A DNA stretch of 46,155 bases from Hyphomicrobiales bacterium (GCA_002400845.2 NVRK02000013.1:1-46155); one strand, 5' to 3'; shown: positions 25,924-36,322, counted from the first letter of the stretch. Numbers and translations: made by a program. The notes: a model not told the origin generated them from the letters alone.

Positions 25924-28445
25924 TGGTTCGTCCTATTTTTAGAGTACTGATGCGTTCTGGGGCTGAAAATCAGAGTGGGGTTGGCAACAATCATTCCGCA
26001 CCTGACTTCGCTTTAAACGCTGTAAAGTTACCCCACAAAAACGTTGCTATGAGTGACGTTAAAGACGCTTATAAAAAAGCTTCCGAAAAATCAGTGTCAC
26101 GCTTGTTTGCGCTCGCACTTTTAAGTTCTGTGACCAGTATTGTTGTGGGCGGCAGTTTTGCTATTCCGACGCAGGCATTGGCGCAAATTTCTGGTGCTGA
26201 ATTGTTTGGCGAAGTAGAGACGACTAACGACGAACAATTATTACTGGAATCCGACGAACTTGTTTATGATGATGCGAACCAAAATGTTAGCGCTGTTGGT
26301 AATGTTCAGATTGCCTATGGTAATTATACGCTGATTGCAGATCGCGTAACCTATTCTCGTTCGACTGGCCGTGTAATTGCGACAGGAAATGTTGAGATAG
26401 TTGAGCCTGATGGCAACAAGCTATTTGCTGACGAAATTGATATTACCGACGATTTTCAAGATGGCTTTGTAAAAGCGCTTAGAATTGAAACAGCAGATAA
26501 TACAAGGTTTACCGCAGAAAGCGCTGAGCGCCGCGATGGTGAAATAGCAATTTTGCACAATGGTGTTTATACCGCTTGCGAAGCATGTAAAGATCACCCA
26601 GAAAAGCCACCTTTTTGGCAAATTAGAGCCAAGCGTGTCATCGTAAATACCAAGACAAGGCGCGTTGAATATGAAGGCGCTAGTTTTGAACTTTTTGGCA
26701 AGCCTATTATTTATCTGAATAAATTTTCGCATGGTGATCCGTCTATTAAACGTTCATCTGGATTTTTGTTTCCAGAATATGGTTCTGACGACAAATTGGG
26801 TTACCACCTAAAACAATCCTATTTCTTGGCAATGGCACCCAATTACGATGCGACTGTGTCAGGCACCTATTACAGCAATCAAGGCTTTTTGGGTCAAGCA
26901 GAATGGCGCCATCGCACCCAGCTTGGACAATATAAATTGAGTTTTGCTGGCATAGATCAACAAGGCTTGAACGAATTTGATGTAGGCACAATTGACGGCG
27001 CTAATTCTGGGCGTCATGCCATTATGTCTAGCGGTAAGTTTGATTTAAACCGCCGCTGGAAATTTGGCTGGAATGCACTTCATCAAAGCGATGAAAACTT
27101 TGCACGTACTTATTCACTTGAAGGCTTTTCGTCTCGCGAAGTAACTAATGAAGTTTACCTTACTGGCCTAAATGGTAAAAATCATTTTGATTTACGCGCA
27201 CAGCAGTTCTTGATCCAAGATGAAAAACTAAATCAAATTAGCGATACTTATTCGCCTGGTAATGACAAATTACAAGACCAGCAAGCTAAGGTTTTACCAA
27301 GCTTTGATTATAACCTTGTAACCGATACACCAATTGCTGGTGGTCAAGTTTCATTAGATGTGAATGTTGTTAGCCTAAAACGTGGCAAAGCAGATATTGC
27401 AAACTTCACTGGCACGACAGACAAGCGCTATCATGGTGTTGCTGGCAAATACACACGCGCCAGCGCTGAGATTGATTGGAAAGCTTCAAAAATATTGCAA
27501 GGCGGCGCTTTGGTTACAGCCTCTTTAAGCGCGCGCAGTGATGCAATGCTTTTGGATACGGACACTCAAATTCCTGCGAACAATCCACTAACATCTAATA
27601 AAAGCATTTACCGCACAATGCCTGCGGCAATGTTGGAAATTCGTTATCCAATGATTGCCACCAATGGCACAGCGTCTCACATATTCGAGCCTATTGCTCA
27701 ATTGATCGTTAGACCTGACGAAAGCAAAATTGGCAAAATGCCAAATGAAGACGCGCAAAGCTTTGTGTTTGATACGACTAACTTATTTGAACGTGACAAA
27801 TATTCTGGTTTTGACCGCGTTGAAGGTGGTACACGCGCCAATATTGGGTTCCAATATTCTGCAAACTTTGCAGATGGTGCAAGCGTCAACGTTGTTGCAG
27901 GTCAATCCATACATATAGATGGCAAAAACTCTTTCGCTGAACGTGATTTAGTAAATGCGGGCCTCGAATCTGGATTAGAAACAAAAAAATCTGATTATGT
28001 TGCCTCTGTTGACCTAAACAGCAAAACTGGATTTAGCCTTGGTGCTAGCGGACGTTTTGATGAGAAGAACACGAACCTTCGTCGTGGGGAATTAACGGCA
28101 CGTTATGTAGACCCAAAAATTGCGCTTTCTGGTTCTTATGTCTTTATTGATGCGCAACCAAAATATGGTTTTGCAAACGATCGCCATGAAGCGCGTGGTT
28201 CGGCCAGTGTTAAATTAAACGATCAATGGCGTGCATTTGGTGCAGGAACATTTGATCTTGAAAACAGCGAAATGATTTCGCAATCTGTTGGCATCTCATA
28301 TGATGACAGTTGTGTATCATTCTCTGTTGCTTATTCAGAGAATAACAATCGCTATGACGGCTCTGCCAACGATAGGTCAATTAATTTTTCTCTAGGCTTG
28401 CGAACCATCGGTTCTGTACAGCATAAACGTTCATTGTTGAATTAA
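25923..28445 (+). CDS. lptD: LPS-assembly outer-membrane protein LptD
   Basis: Beta-barrel component that inserts LPS in the outer leaflet of the outer membrane, with LptE. It has 840 residues from the ATG at 25923, which has GGAGGA 6 bases upstream and overlaps the lptG stop. The periplasmic OstA/LptA-like domain (about 115-260) begins at LLLESDELVYDDANQNVSAVGN. It includes TACEACKDHPEKPPFWQIRAKRVI, the CxxC region usual in alphaproteobacteria. The barrel follows to the C-terminus, with DDSCVSFSVAYSENNNRYDG. The signal peptide core (LFALALLSSVTSIVVGG ... ALAQ) starts only about 60 residues in. Either the protein has a long pre-sequence, or translation starts at the internal ATG 26049. This is a start question, not a functional one. 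Confidence 0.94.
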   Translation: MVRPIFRVLMRSGAENQSGVGNNHSAPDFALNAVKLPHKNVAMSDVKDAYKKASEKSVSRLFALALLSSVTSIVVGGSFAIPTQALAQISGAELFGEVETTNDEQLLLESDELVYDDANQNVSAVGNVQIAYGNYTLIADRVTYSRSTGRVIATGNVEIVEPDGNKLFADEIDITDDFQDGFVKALRIETADNTRFTAESAERRDGEIAILHNGVYTACEACKDHPEKPPFWQIRAKRVIVNTKTRRVEYEGASFELFGKPIIYLNKFSHGDPSIKRSSGFLFPEYGSDDKLGYHLKQSYFLAMAPNYDATVSGTYYSNQGFLGQAEWRHRTQLGQYKLSFAGIDQQGLNEFDVGTIDGANSGRHAIMSSGKFDLNRRWKFGWNALHQSDENFARTYSLEGFSSREVTNEVYLTGLNGKNHFDLRAQQFLIQDEKLNQISDTYSPGNDKLQDQQAKVLPSFDYNLVTDTPIAGGQVSLDVNVVSLKRGKADIANFTGTTDKRYHGVAGKYTRASAEIDWKASKILQGGALVTASLSARSDAMLLDTDTQIPANNPLTSNKSIYRTMPAAMLEIRYPMIATNGTASHIFEPIAQLIVRPDESKIGKMPNEDAQSFVFDTTNLFERDKYSGFDRVEGGTRANIGFQYSANFADGASVNVVAGQSIHIDGKNSFAERDLVNAGLESGLETKKSDYVASVDLNSKTGFSLGASGRFDEKNTNLRRGELTARYVDPKIALSGSYVFIDAQPKYGFANDRHEARGSASVKLNDQWRAFGAGTFDLENSEMISQSVGISYDDSCVSFSVAYSENNNRYDGSANDRSINFSLGLRTIGSVQHKRSLLN

Positions 28446-28551
28446 TTACAATTGCACAATTGATATTTAATTGCTTGGGAGGCCTGCAAAAAATCACAAT
28501 TAGAATATAGATTTCAAGTTAATATAATTGTGAAAATATGGGCAGAATTGA

Positions 28552-29607
28552 ATGAAGCATAAAATTGCAAATTTAACACAGATAAAAAATGTCTTGGCTA
28601 CTTCAATTGCTATATGTTGCGTCGCTTTTCTTTCTAGCTGCAACACGCCTACAAAAGCAGTTGAAGGTGTTAAGCCGGCAACCTCTCCACTTTTATCTAG
28701 AGTGAAACCAGAGCCTTCAAACGTTAAAACACGCGCTGCCTCCGTTTCGAAAAGAGGTACTAACATTCGTGCGATTGTTAATAACGAAATCATTACCAAT
28801 CAAGACCTTAAAAAACGTAGAGCATTTTTAAAATTACGCCGCACAAAAGGCGACCTCAAAAAACTTGCTCTAAAAGAGCTTGTTGATGAGCGTATCAAAA
28901 TGCAAGAAGCTACGAGGCTTAAAACAAGAGCCGGCGATAAGCAGGTAAATGAAGCGTTTAAAAGCTTTGCTGGTGGCAATAAATTAAAACCGAGCCAATT
29001 GGCAACTGTGCTAAATAAAAATGGCATTACAGCAGACCATTTTAAAGAATTTATTCGTGGCCAAATAAGTTGGAACAGAACGGTTGGCGCAAAATTTCAA
29101 AATGATATTCGCAGTAAAAACAGAAAAACGTCTTTAAGTGCCATTAGAAAAAGTGGCGGAAAAAAACCTGAGACGAATGAATACATTTTGCAGCAGGTGA
29201 TTTTTGTAATTCCAAGTTCAAAACGCAAATCTAGTTTAGAGCGCAGAAAAGCAGAAGCAGAAGCCTTTAGACAACAGTTTAAAACCTGTAGTGCTACACA
29301 AAGAATGGCGGCTGGACAACGCGATGTTACTGTTAGGGCATTGCCTAGAGTGCTCGAGCCTCAATTGCCAGATGAATGGTCTAAAGCCGTGATTGCAACG
29401 CCACTTGGCAGAACCACTGGCATTATAGAAACGCCTAAAGGCGTTGAGTTTTTAGCTGTGTGTAATAAGACTGTAACTTCTGATGATAATGTTGCTCATG
29501 TCTTGTCTCAAGCTAAAGAATTTAAAGATTTCAACAAAAAAGGTGATGCTCTTGGAGAAGCATTTTTAGCCAAGCTAAAATCTGAAGCGACCATCATTTA
29601 TCGCTAA
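28552..29607 (+). CDS. SurA-like periplasmic chaperone/peptidyl-prolyl isomerase, probable lipoprotein
   Basis: Found in the surA position between lptD and pdxA, 351 residues. A SurA N-terminal chaperone domain starts near TNIRAIVNNEIITNQDLKKRRAFLKL (about 70-95), followed by a helical segment with KLALKELVDERIKMQEA. A degraded parvulin-type domain follows (EYILQQVIFVIP ... LPDEWSKAVIATPLGRTTGIIETPKGVEFLAVCNKT). The N-terminus has a hydrophobic stretch ending in the lipobox LSSC, with C30, rather than a normal Ala-X-Ala site. It is therefore probably lipid-anchored, unlike E. coli SurA. Residues 31-65 form a polar linker. Clients should be outer-membrane proteins such as LptD just upstream. 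Separated from lptD by 106 bases. Confidence 0.85.
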   Translation: MKHKIANLTQIKNVLATSIAICCVAFLSSCNTPTKAVEGVKPATSPLLSRVKPEPSNVKTRAASVSKRGTNIRAIVNNEIITNQDLKKRRAFLKLRRTKGDLKKLALKELVDERIKMQEATRLKTRAGDKQVNEAFKSFAGGNKLKPSQLATVLNKNGITADHFKEFIRGQISWNRTVGAKFQNDIRSKNRKTSLSAIRKSGGKKPETNEYILQQVIFVIPSSKRKSSLERRKAEAEAFRQQFKTCSATQRMAAGQRDVTVRALPRVLEPQLPDEWSKAVIATPLGRTTGIIETPKGVEFLAVCNKTVTSDDNVAHVLSQAKEFKDFNKKGDALGEAFLAKLKSEATIIYR

Positions 29608-29639
29608 CTTACCTTTTTAGGTTTGTTGAGAGGATCGAG

Positions 29640-30707
29640 TTGACCCAAAAACAGTTGACCAAAAGACACAATAATTTTTTGACGCCGCCATTAGCGATAA
29701 CAATTGGCGAACCTGCTGGCATTGGCCCAGAGCTGATTTTAAAATGCTGGCAAGAACGTGAGCAAAATAATTTAGCGCCTTTTATTGTTTTGGGTGACCC
29801 TGATTTTATTCAACAACGTGCTAACGCTATGCAAATGGATGTTAATATAAAAACTTCAACAGTTGAAAATTCCCTGCAAGACTTCGACACTGCACTGCCA
29901 GTACTCCCCTTGTCTGGCAGCATCACTGGTGACTTTGGCAAACCGACAATCAGCGATGGTAAATTGGTGTGCGAAGCAATTTCGACCGCGGTTAAAATGA
30001 CAATGGAAAACAAAACCAGTGGCATTGTAACGGCACCAATCAATAAAAAAGCCCTTTATGACAGTGGTTTTAAACATCCAGGTCATACAGAATTTTTAGC
30101 TGATTTAGCGAATAAAATAACAGGCAATAAACATCACCCCGTGATGATGCTGGCAGGGCCAGATCTGCGTACAATTCCTGTAACCATTCATATTGCTGTA
30201 AACGAAATTTCCGAGCAATTAACCAGCGATCTTATTATCAAAACTGGCGAAATTGCACACCATGATCTTAAAAATAAATTTGGCATTAACGCACCGCGTA
30301 TTGCAGTTGCTGGCCTAAACCCACATGCTGGCGAAAACGGCAGTATGGGAATGGAAGACATTAATATTGTCGCCCCTGCTGTAGAAGCATTAAAAGCCAA
30401 AGGCATAAATGCATTTGGACCTTTGCCAGCAGATACACTGTTTCATGCAAGAGCCAGAGAAAATTACGATGTTGTGCTTTGCATGTATCATGACCAAGCC
30501 TTAATACCTGCAAAAACCTTAGCGTTTGATGACAGCGTTAATGTAACACTAGGATTGCCTTTCATTCGCACATCGCCAGATCACGGTACCGCCTATGATA
30601 TTGCTGGAAAAGGCATTGCTAAGCCTAACAGCATGATGGCAGCAATAAAACTTGCACAAAATATGGTTCAACATACAACTCAAAATACAAAAGGTACTGC
30701 ACAATGA
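29640..30707 (+). CDS. pdxA: 4-hydroxythreonine-4-phosphate dehydrogenase
   Basis: Oxidises 4-phosphohydroxy-L-threonine in the DXP-dependent route to pyridoxal 5'-phosphate. It has 355 residues, with a TTG start that has AGAGGA 6 bases upstream. The N-terminus [22 protein letters not shown] is the family hallmark. Further motifs are [26 protein letters not shown] (the metal-binding His) and [45 protein letters not shown]. It overlaps rsmA by four bases (ATGA). The pdxA-rsmA pair is a common gammaproteobacterial and alphaproteobacterial arrangement downstream of surA. Confidence 0.96.
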   Translation: MTQKQLTKRHNNFLTPPLAITIGEPAGIGPELILKCWQEREQNNLAPFIVLGDPDFIQQRANAMQMDVNIKTSTVENSLQDFDTALPVLPLSGSITGDFGKPTISDGKLVCEAISTAVKMTMENKTSGIVTAPINKKALYDSGFKHPGHTEFLADLANKITGNKHHPVMMLAGPDLRTIPVTIHIAVNEISEQLTSDLIIKTGEIAHHDLKNKFGINAPRIAVAGLNPHAGENGSMGMEDINIVAPAVEALKAKGINAFGPLPADTLFHARARENYDVVLCMYHDQALIPAKTLAFDDSVNVTLGLPFIRTSPDHGTAYDIAGKGIAKPNSMMAAIKLAQNMVQHTTQNTKGTAQ

Positions 30708-31531
30708 GCGGGCAAATAGATACCCTACCCCCACTTCGTGAAGTCGTTGAACGCCATGAATTGATGGCGAAAAAGGCCCTTGGCCAAAACTTTTTGTTCG
30801 ACCTAAACCTTACTTCGCGCATTGCTAGACAGGCTGGCAATTTAGAGGGTTATGATGTTATTGAAATTGGACCTGGACCTGGCGGTCTTACCCGCGCAAT
30901 TTTAGCAAATGGTGCAAGTAGAGTAATTGCAGTTGAGCGCGATCCGCGCTGTCTTCCTGTGCTTGCTGAAATTTCTGAGCATTATCCAAATAAATTAGAC
31001 GTAATTGAAGGCGATGCTTTAAAAGTAGATTATAAGAAAATGCTTCAGCGTCCTGCAAAAATTATTGCAAACCTACCCTATAATGTTGCGACGCCTTTGC
31101 TAATAGGTTGGGTATTAAACGAGGAATGGCCGCCTTATTTTGAATCTTTAACATTGATGTTTCAAAAAGAAGTTGCTGAGCGTATTTGCGCAAAACCAAG
31201 AAGCAAGTCCTATGGTAGATTGTCTATTATATGCCAGTGGCGCTGTGAGACTAATATTGCATTTGAGGTTGGGCCTCAGGCGTTTTATCCGCCACCAAAA
31301 GTTACTTCTGCAATTGTTACATTGATCCCTAGAGAAAAACCACTTGAGTGTGATGTCAATAAACTTGAACGCGTAACGCAAGCCGCATTTGGTCAACGGC
31401 GTAAAATGTTGCGCTCGTCACTCAAACCATTGGGCGGTGCTGCCTTGCTAAAAAAAGCTGGCATTGAAGAAACAAAGCGTGCTGAAGAATTAAACGTTGA
31501 AGAGTTCGTTGCATTAGCGCGCGAAATCTAA
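30704..31531 (+). CDS. rsmA: 16S rRNA (adenine(1518)-N6/adenine(1519)-N6)-dimethyltransferase
   Basis: Dimethylates A1518 and A1519 of 16S rRNA; an assembly checkpoint of the small subunit (KsgA). It has 275 residues. The SAM motif EIGPGPGG (54-61), the acidic residue in VERDPR and catalytic NLPY (123-126) are visible. The C-terminal helical domain ends FVALAREI. The ATG overlaps the pdxA stop as ATGA, so it is coupled. It is convergent with gmk over 22 bases and has no strong hairpin there. Confidence 0.96.
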   Translation: MSGQIDTLPPLREVVERHELMAKKALGQNFLFDLNLTSRIARQAGNLEGYDVIEIGPGPGGLTRAILANGASRVIAVERDPRCLPVLAEISEHYPNKLDVIEGDALKVDYKKMLQRPAKIIANLPYNVATPLLIGWVLNEEWPPYFESLTLMFQKEVAERICAKPRSKSYGRLSIICQWRCETNIAFEVGPQAFYPPPKVTSAIVTLIPREKPLECDVNKLERVTQAAFGQRRKMLRSSLKPLGGAALLKKAGIEETKRAEELNVEEFVALAREI

Positions 31532-31553
31532 TCACCAAATTAACAAATAGATT

Positions 31554-32195
31554 TTAGCCAATTAAAGTTTGAGCGAAATCATACAGTCCGTGTCGGCGAT
31601 CTCGGCGAAGGCGTTCTGCGACTAAAATAGATTTCACTTGATGAAACGCTTCATCAAGATTTTCATTAATCACAACATAATCATAATCGCCCCAATGCGA
31701 AATTTCTTCTTTCGCATTTTCCAAACGTTTTGCAATTACTTCTTCACTGTCTTCTGCACGTCTAATTAAGCGGCTTTTTAATTCAATCATAGAAGGCGGT
31801 AAAATGAAAATACTCACAACATCAGCTGCGGCTTTTTCCATTAATTGCTGGCCGCCCTGCCAGTCGATGTCAAACAGCATGTCGCGGCCTTCGCGCATCG
31901 CATTTTCTGCTGGATCACGTGGCGTTGCGTAAAAGTTACTGTGCACCTCAGCAGATTCTAATAAAGCATCTGATTCCTGCATGCGCACAAACTCTTTTTT
32001 AGTGATGAAATGATAATGTTTTCCATCAATTTCTGAACCGCGTTTTTCACGTGTTGTAACAGAAACAGATATCTCAAGATCAGAAAACTCTTCAAGAAGG
32101 TTGCGGGCAATTGTAGATTTTCCTGCACCAGATGGCGAAGACAGAACCAACATTACGCCTCTGCGTTCGATATTTAAATCTTGTCCTTCACTCAT
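31554..32195 (-). CDS. gmk: Guanylate kinase
   Basis: Phosphorylates GMP to GDP with ATP, recycling guanine nucleotides. It has 213 residues from the ATG at 32195, which has AAGGGA 7 bases upstream; a TTG at 32216 is also in frame but less likely. The P-loop is SPSGAGKST (20-28). The GMP-binding [19 protein letters not shown] and LFDIDWQGG are present, followed by the lid segment ([17 protein letters not shown]). It is the last gene of the minus-strand run from fabD and is preceded by yicC, a pairing found in many bacteria. Confidence 0.96.
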   Translation of the reverse strand: MSEGQDLNIERRGVMLVLSSPSGAGKSTIARNLLEEFSDLEISVSVTTREKRGSEIDGKHYHFITKKEFVRMQESDALLESAEVHSNFYATPRDPAENAMREGRDMLFDIDWQGGQQLMEKAAADVVSIFILPPSMIELKSRLIRRAEDSEEVIAKRLENAKEEISHWGDYDYVVINENLDEAFHQVKSILVAERLRRDRRHGLYDFAQTLIG

Positions 32196-32258
32196 AATTG
32201 CGTCCCTTAATTCCAATGTTTAGCATCATGTTATTTTTGGTTTGTGTTTACTTTTAAA

Positions 32259-33149
32259 TTATTGGATATTTTGTATTTGTTCACGAAACTGATCTATCAC
32301 AACTTTCATTTGAAGGCCTGATTGAGTAACCGGTGTCGAATTTGCTTTAGAACATACCGTGTTACATTCACGGTTAAATTCTTGGGCAAGAAAATCCAAT
32401 TTCCTGCCAACTGCCCCCTCACTTCCAAGAAGTTTTCTTGCGGCAACACAGTGGGCCGCTAAGCGATCTAATTCCTCTTGTAAATCTGCTTTGGTCGCTA
32501 AAATTGCCGCTTCTTGATACAAACGTTGCTCATCAAGACTGGCGCCATCGTTTAAGAGCGCAGATATTTTTTCTGACAACGATTTTTTAATTGCCTCAGC
32601 CGAACGAGATGGGTCAGCTTCTATTTGCAATTTTAGTTTTTCAATTTGTGCTACTTGATCCAACAATACCGCTTCGATAGCAGCACCTTCTGAAAGCCTA
32701 GCATTGGCAAGTCCTGTAACGGCCTCTTGAAATGAAACTAATAATGCTTGATTGTGAATTGCTGTCTGCTCATCTTCTAAAGAGGTAACTGTACTGTATT
32801 CTACAACACCTTTTACGGCTAATAAGTCACCAATACTTGGCGCAGAGACATTTGTTCTTGCGCTTACAATTTCTGCCATTTTAACAACAGCATCTAAAAC
32901 TGCCTCATTAATGACGGGTAGCTTTTCTACTGATTGAGCATCAAGCGCTAAATTTATTTGCAAATTTCCACGGGTTAATTGCTTGGCAACAAGTGATTTC
33001 AACTCAGGCTCTAAAAAGTCATAGCCAAATGGCAAACGCCATCTAACATCTAAACCTTTACCATTTACAGATTTCAATTCCCAAGACCAACTAAAGTTAC
33101 CTTGCGAACCGTCTACACGGCTAAAGCCTGTCATACTTTGCAATGTCAT
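32259..33149 (-). CDS. YicC/YloC family protein (endoribonuclease)
   Basis: Member of the YicC family (DUF1732 C-terminal part), 296 residues. YicC-type proteins have been reported as endoribonucleases; the natural targets here are unknown. The N-terminus LQSMTGFSRVDG and WSWELKSVNGKGLDVRWRLP is the family signature. The C-terminal helical portion has RKLDFLAQEFNRECNTVCSKA, with conserved acidic and Asn residues. Encoded immediately upstream of gmk in the same direction (63-base gap), as in many proteobacteria. No signal peptide, so cytoplasmic. Confidence 0.92.
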   Translation of the reverse strand: MTLQSMTGFSRVDGSQGNFSWSWELKSVNGKGLDVRWRLPFGYDFLEPELKSLVAKQLTRGNLQINLALDAQSVEKLPVINEAVLDAVVKMAEIVSARTNVSAPSIGDLLAVKGVVEYSTVTSLEDEQTAIHNQALLVSFQEAVTGLANARLSEGAAIEAVLLDQVAQIEKLKLQIEADPSRSAEAIKKSLSEKISALLNDGASLDEQRLYQEAAILATKADLQEELDRLAAHCVAARKLLGSEGAVGRKLDFLAQEFNRECNTVCSKANSTPVTQSGLQMKVVIDQFREQIQNIQ

Positions 33150-33286
33150 TGATTAACCTTTTTCTGTGGTAAATATTTGCTTCTTAAATGCAATTTAATT
33201 TGGTTGTCTGGCTGGTTAAATACTGCATTTCCTAACGCAACATTTAAACAATAGAATCACCAATAAGTTCACACTACTAAGGTTTA

Positions 33287-34543
33287 TTACTTGGCGCGAT
33301 TCTTTTCAATGTCACGCCAGCGTTTTACATTTGCGTTATGCTCTTTCAAAGTTTTAGCAAAAACATGACCGCCTCCGCCATTTGCAACAAAGAATAGATC
33401 TTGTGTGCGTGATGGGTTTGCAACGGCTTCAAGAGCGGCGCGACCTGGGTTTGAAATTGGCCCTGGCGGTAAAGCATCAATTGTATAGGTATTATACGGC
33501 GTTGGTTTTTTGATATCCGATTTGTAAATCGGACGATCTTTTGGTTTGCCTTTGCCAGCAAAAATTCCATAAATAATTGTCGGGTCTGATTGTAATTTCA
33601 TCCCCTTTCGAAGGCGATTAATAAAAACAGATGCAACATGAGGACGCTCATCTGCTTTGCCTGTTTCTTTTTCAACAATAGAAGCTAATGTCACAAGTTC
33701 TTGCGGCGTTGAAACTGGCAAACCATCAATTCGGCGTTCCCAAACTTCAGTTAAAAAACGTTTTTGCGAACGGGCCATTAATTCTAAAATTTCAGTGCGT
33801 TTTGTACCTCGCTGATACGGATATGTATCTGGCATCAAACTGCCTTCTGCTGGTAACACTAAAGGCATATCTCCCAGTAAAACCTCGTTGTTGGCAATAC
33901 GCTCATATATTTGATACGAAGTTAAACCTTCAGGAATGCTGATTTTGTAAACAACACCTTTGCCAGAGCGAATGGTTTCCATAACCTCATACATGCTCAT
34001 TTTTGGCTTAAATGCATATTCACCGGGTTTAAGATCGCCAGCAGCTTTGCTTGCTCTCACCCCTAATCTAAACAATAGGTTATTGTCGATTACACCAGCA
34101 GATTCTAACCTATTTGCAATCGTGGACAGACCAGAGCCCTCAGTAATTGCAACCGTTCTAGCCTTTTCTAAATTGCCTTCAGCATAAAAACTTGTGCGAC
34201 CAAAGTAAGCAGCGGCGGCGAAAGCTAGGACAGCAAAAACTAGACACGACATACAGAAATTAAAAAACACAACAAAACCACCCCGTGCCTGCGATGCTCT
34301 TTTGGGCGGTGCAGGTACTTCTTTGGCTTGCAATATATCTTGTGCTGAACGCGGTGTGGTGTGCGGCACTTGTTGCGCGGAATCAAACCTTTGAGCGTTA
34401 GAAGCTGCTTGCTCTAAAATCGGAGTTTCTAATAAAGGGGACGGCTTTTCAGAACGACGTCCAAAATTTGCGCTTACCACATTTTCAGCTTCGCTATTTT
34501 TTCCAGCTTCACTGTTCTTTGATGGATCGTTATCTTCAATCAC
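33287..34543 (-). CDS. mltG: Endolytic peptidoglycan transglycosylase MltG
   Basis: Inner-membrane lytic transglycosylase (YceG family) that cleaves nascent glycan strands and sets their length. It has 418 residues. A GTG at 34543 has GGAG at 7-base spacing, better than a TTG at 34549, where GGAG lies only 1 base away. A polar cytoplasmic tail of about 88 residues is followed by a transmembrane helix (about 89-114). The LysM-like region contains KAGDLKPGEYAFKPKMSMYEVMETI. The catalytic domain has the conserved Glu in LASIVEKETGKADERPHVASVFINRL and LQSDPTIIYGI. It is placed between fabF and yicC, as is standard for the order. Confidence 0.93.
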   Translation of the reverse strand: MIEDNDPSKNSEAGKNSEAENVVSANFGRRSEKPSPLLETPILEQAASNAQRFDSAQQVPHTTPRSAQDILQAKEVPAPPKRASQARGGFVVFFNFCMSCLVFAVLAFAAAAYFGRTSFYAEGNLEKARTVAITEGSGLSTIANRLESAGVIDNNLLFRLGVRASKAAGDLKPGEYAFKPKMSMYEVMETIRSGKGVVYKISIPEGLTSYQIYERIANNEVLLGDMPLVLPAEGSLMPDTYPYQRGTKRTEILELMARSQKRFLTEVWERRIDGLPVSTPQELVTLASIVEKETGKADERPHVASVFINRLRKGMKLQSDPTIIYGIFAGKGKPKDRPIYKSDIKKPTPYNTYTIDALPPGPISNPGRAALEAVANPSRTQDLFFVANGGGGHVFAKTLKEHNANVKRWRDIEKNRAK

Positions 34544-34687
34544 GTACAAACTCCGATTTTAACAAATTAGCAATTGGTGCTAAATTATTGCCCCCCAATG
34601 AGCATTAAAAAATACATTACTGCCGTAAATTTTAGTCTAAATTATGAAATTTCGCCCATTTCAAGATTTAATAAATCAATTTTTTTA

Positions 34688-35962
34688 TTAGTCTTCCACA
34701 GCCCTCATAATGAGGGATGCATTTGTACCACCAAATCCAAATGAATTTGAAAGTACGGTTTTAACTTCACGCTTTTTAGCTTTATGCGGAACCAAATCAA
34801 TTTTAGTTTCACGCTCTGGATTGTCTAAATTAAGTGTCGGTGGCACAATTTGATCTCTAATCGCAAGAATTGAGAAAATAGCTTCAACCGAGCCAGCCGC
34901 ACCTAACAAATGACCAATCGCAGATTTTGTTGATGACATTGAAGCTTTAGAAGCAGAATCGCCAAGCAACCGCTCTGCCGCACCAAGTTCAATCGTATCG
35001 GCCATGGTAGAAGTACCATGCGCATTAATGTAATCTAACTGGGACGCATCTATACCAGCGTTTTTAAGCGCCGCAGTCATGCATCTAAATGCACCATCGC
35101 CATCAGCAGATGGTGCTGTAATGTGGAATGCATCGCCAGACATACCATAGCCAATAATTTCTGCATAAATCTTAGCACCACGCGCTTTTGCGTGTTCGTA
35201 TTCTTCTAAGACAACAATACCAGCGCCCTCACCCATTACAAAACCATCGCGGTCATTGTCGTATGGACGTGACGCACTTTGAGGATCGTCATTATAACTG
35301 GTTGAAAGCGCTTTACACGCCGCAAAACCTGCCAAAGAAATTCTGCATACAGGGCTTTCTGCCCCCCCTGCAACCATAACATCAGCATCATCAAGCATGA
35401 TTAAACGAGCTGCATCACCAATGGCGTGCGCTCCAGTTGAGCATGCTGTTACAACAGAATGATTTGGGCCTTTTAATTTATGTTTGATCGAGACATGACC
35501 AGAAGCAAGGTTGATTAAACGCCCTGGAATGAAGAATGGGCTCACACGGCGTGGGCCACGTTTTTCAAGAACCAATGCCGTTTCTGCAATGCCTTGTAGA
35601 CCGCCAATACCAGAGCCAATAAGCGTACCAGAGCGAAACTGCTGTTCGTCTGTTTCTGGCTTCCAATTTGCATCTGCAAGCGCTTGGTCAGCGGCGGCAA
35701 CAGCATATATAATAAATGGATCAACTTTGCGTTGCTCCTTTGGAGCCATCCAATCATTGGCATTGAATGTACCATTCGTACCATCGCCTAGTGGAATTTG
35801 ACACGCAATTTTAGCGGCTAAGTCTTCAACTTCGAAACTTGTAACTTTAGCGGCAGCATTTTTGCCTTCAAGAATACGTTTCCAAGTTTCTTCAACACCA
35901 CAAGCCAGTGGTGATACCATGCCTAAACCAGTTACAACAACACGTCTCTTCAAGCCATTCAT
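34688..35962 (-). CDS. fabF: Beta-ketoacyl-ACP synthase II (KASII)
   Basis: Elongates acyl-ACP with malonyl-ACP in type II fatty-acid synthesis. It has 424 residues from the ATG at 35962, where GGAG lies 8 bases upstream; an ATG at 35977 adds five residues. The catalytic Cys-His-His triad is visible: C174 in VTACSTG, H315 in NAHGTST and H351 in AIGHLLGAAG. The glycine-rich C-terminus LSNSFGFGGTNASLIM is typical. It lies downstream of acpP, but an intrinsic terminator between them (36016-36043) should lower read-through. mltG follows on the same strand. Confidence 0.97.
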   Translation of the reverse strand: MNGLKRRVVVTGLGMVSPLACGVEETWKRILEGKNAAAKVTSFEVEDLAAKIACQIPLGDGTNGTFNANDWMAPKEQRKVDPFIIYAVAAADQALADANWKPETDEQQFRSGTLIGSGIGGLQGIAETALVLEKRGPRRVSPFFIPGRLINLASGHVSIKHKLKGPNHSVVTACSTGAHAIGDAARLIMLDDADVMVAGGAESPVCRISLAGFAACKALSTSYNDDPQSASRPYDNDRDGFVMGEGAGIVVLEEYEHAKARGAKIYAEIIGYGMSGDAFHITAPSADGDGAFRCMTAALKNAGIDASQLDYINAHGTSTMADTIELGAAERLLGDSASKASMSSTKSAIGHLLGAAGSVEAIFSILAIRDQIVPPTLNLDNPERETKIDLVPHKAKKREVKTVLSNSFGFGGTNASLIMRAVED

Positions 35963-36015
35963 ACAGCGCTTCTCCATTACGTACGGTTAGATTTAACCGT
36001 ATTTGCCACTTTAAT

Positions 36016-36043
36016 ACAAAACAGGCGGCACAAAGGCCGCCTG
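36016..36043 (-). terminator. Intrinsic terminator between acpP and fabF
   Basis: An 8-bp perfect hairpin (CAGGCGGC/GCCGCCTG, 36022-36043, loop six bases). On the minus strand it is followed by TTTTGTATT. It lies about 43 bases after the acpP stop. It probably leaves most transcripts as abundant acpP mRNA, with partial read-through into fabF. Confidence 0.85.
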
Positions 36044-36085
36044 AATTAAATAACATAATTTCTTACGCTAATGTCAATTAGAGAA

Positions 36086-36322
36086 TTAAGCTACAGCTTT
36101 TTCAACAAAACTAACAGCATCACCAACAGTTTGGATGGTTTCTGCAGCGTCGTCTGGAATTTCAACTCCGAATTCTTCTTCGAATGCCATTACCAATTCA
36201 ACATTATCAAGAGAATCAGCACCAAGGTCATCAATGAAGCTTGCTGCTTCAGTAACTTTAGCAGCATCACAATCTAGGTGTTCTACAACAATTTTTTTAA
36301 TACGGTCAGCGACGTCGCTCAT
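36086..36322 (-). CDS. acpP: Acyl carrier protein
   Basis: Small acidic four-helix carrier, 78 residues, that holds acyl chains on a 4'-phosphopantetheine at S37 in GADSLDN. The sequence [20 protein letters not shown] and [16 protein letters not shown] is canonical. It is bounded upstream by a 300-base leader/promoter region and downstream by the terminator, consistent with high-level monocistronic expression. fabG and fabD lie upstream in the same direction. Confidence 0.97.
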   Translation of the reverse strand: MSDVADRIKKIVVEHLDCDAAKVTEAASFIDDLGADSLDNVELVMAFEEEFGVEIPDDAAETIQTVGDAVSFVEKAVA

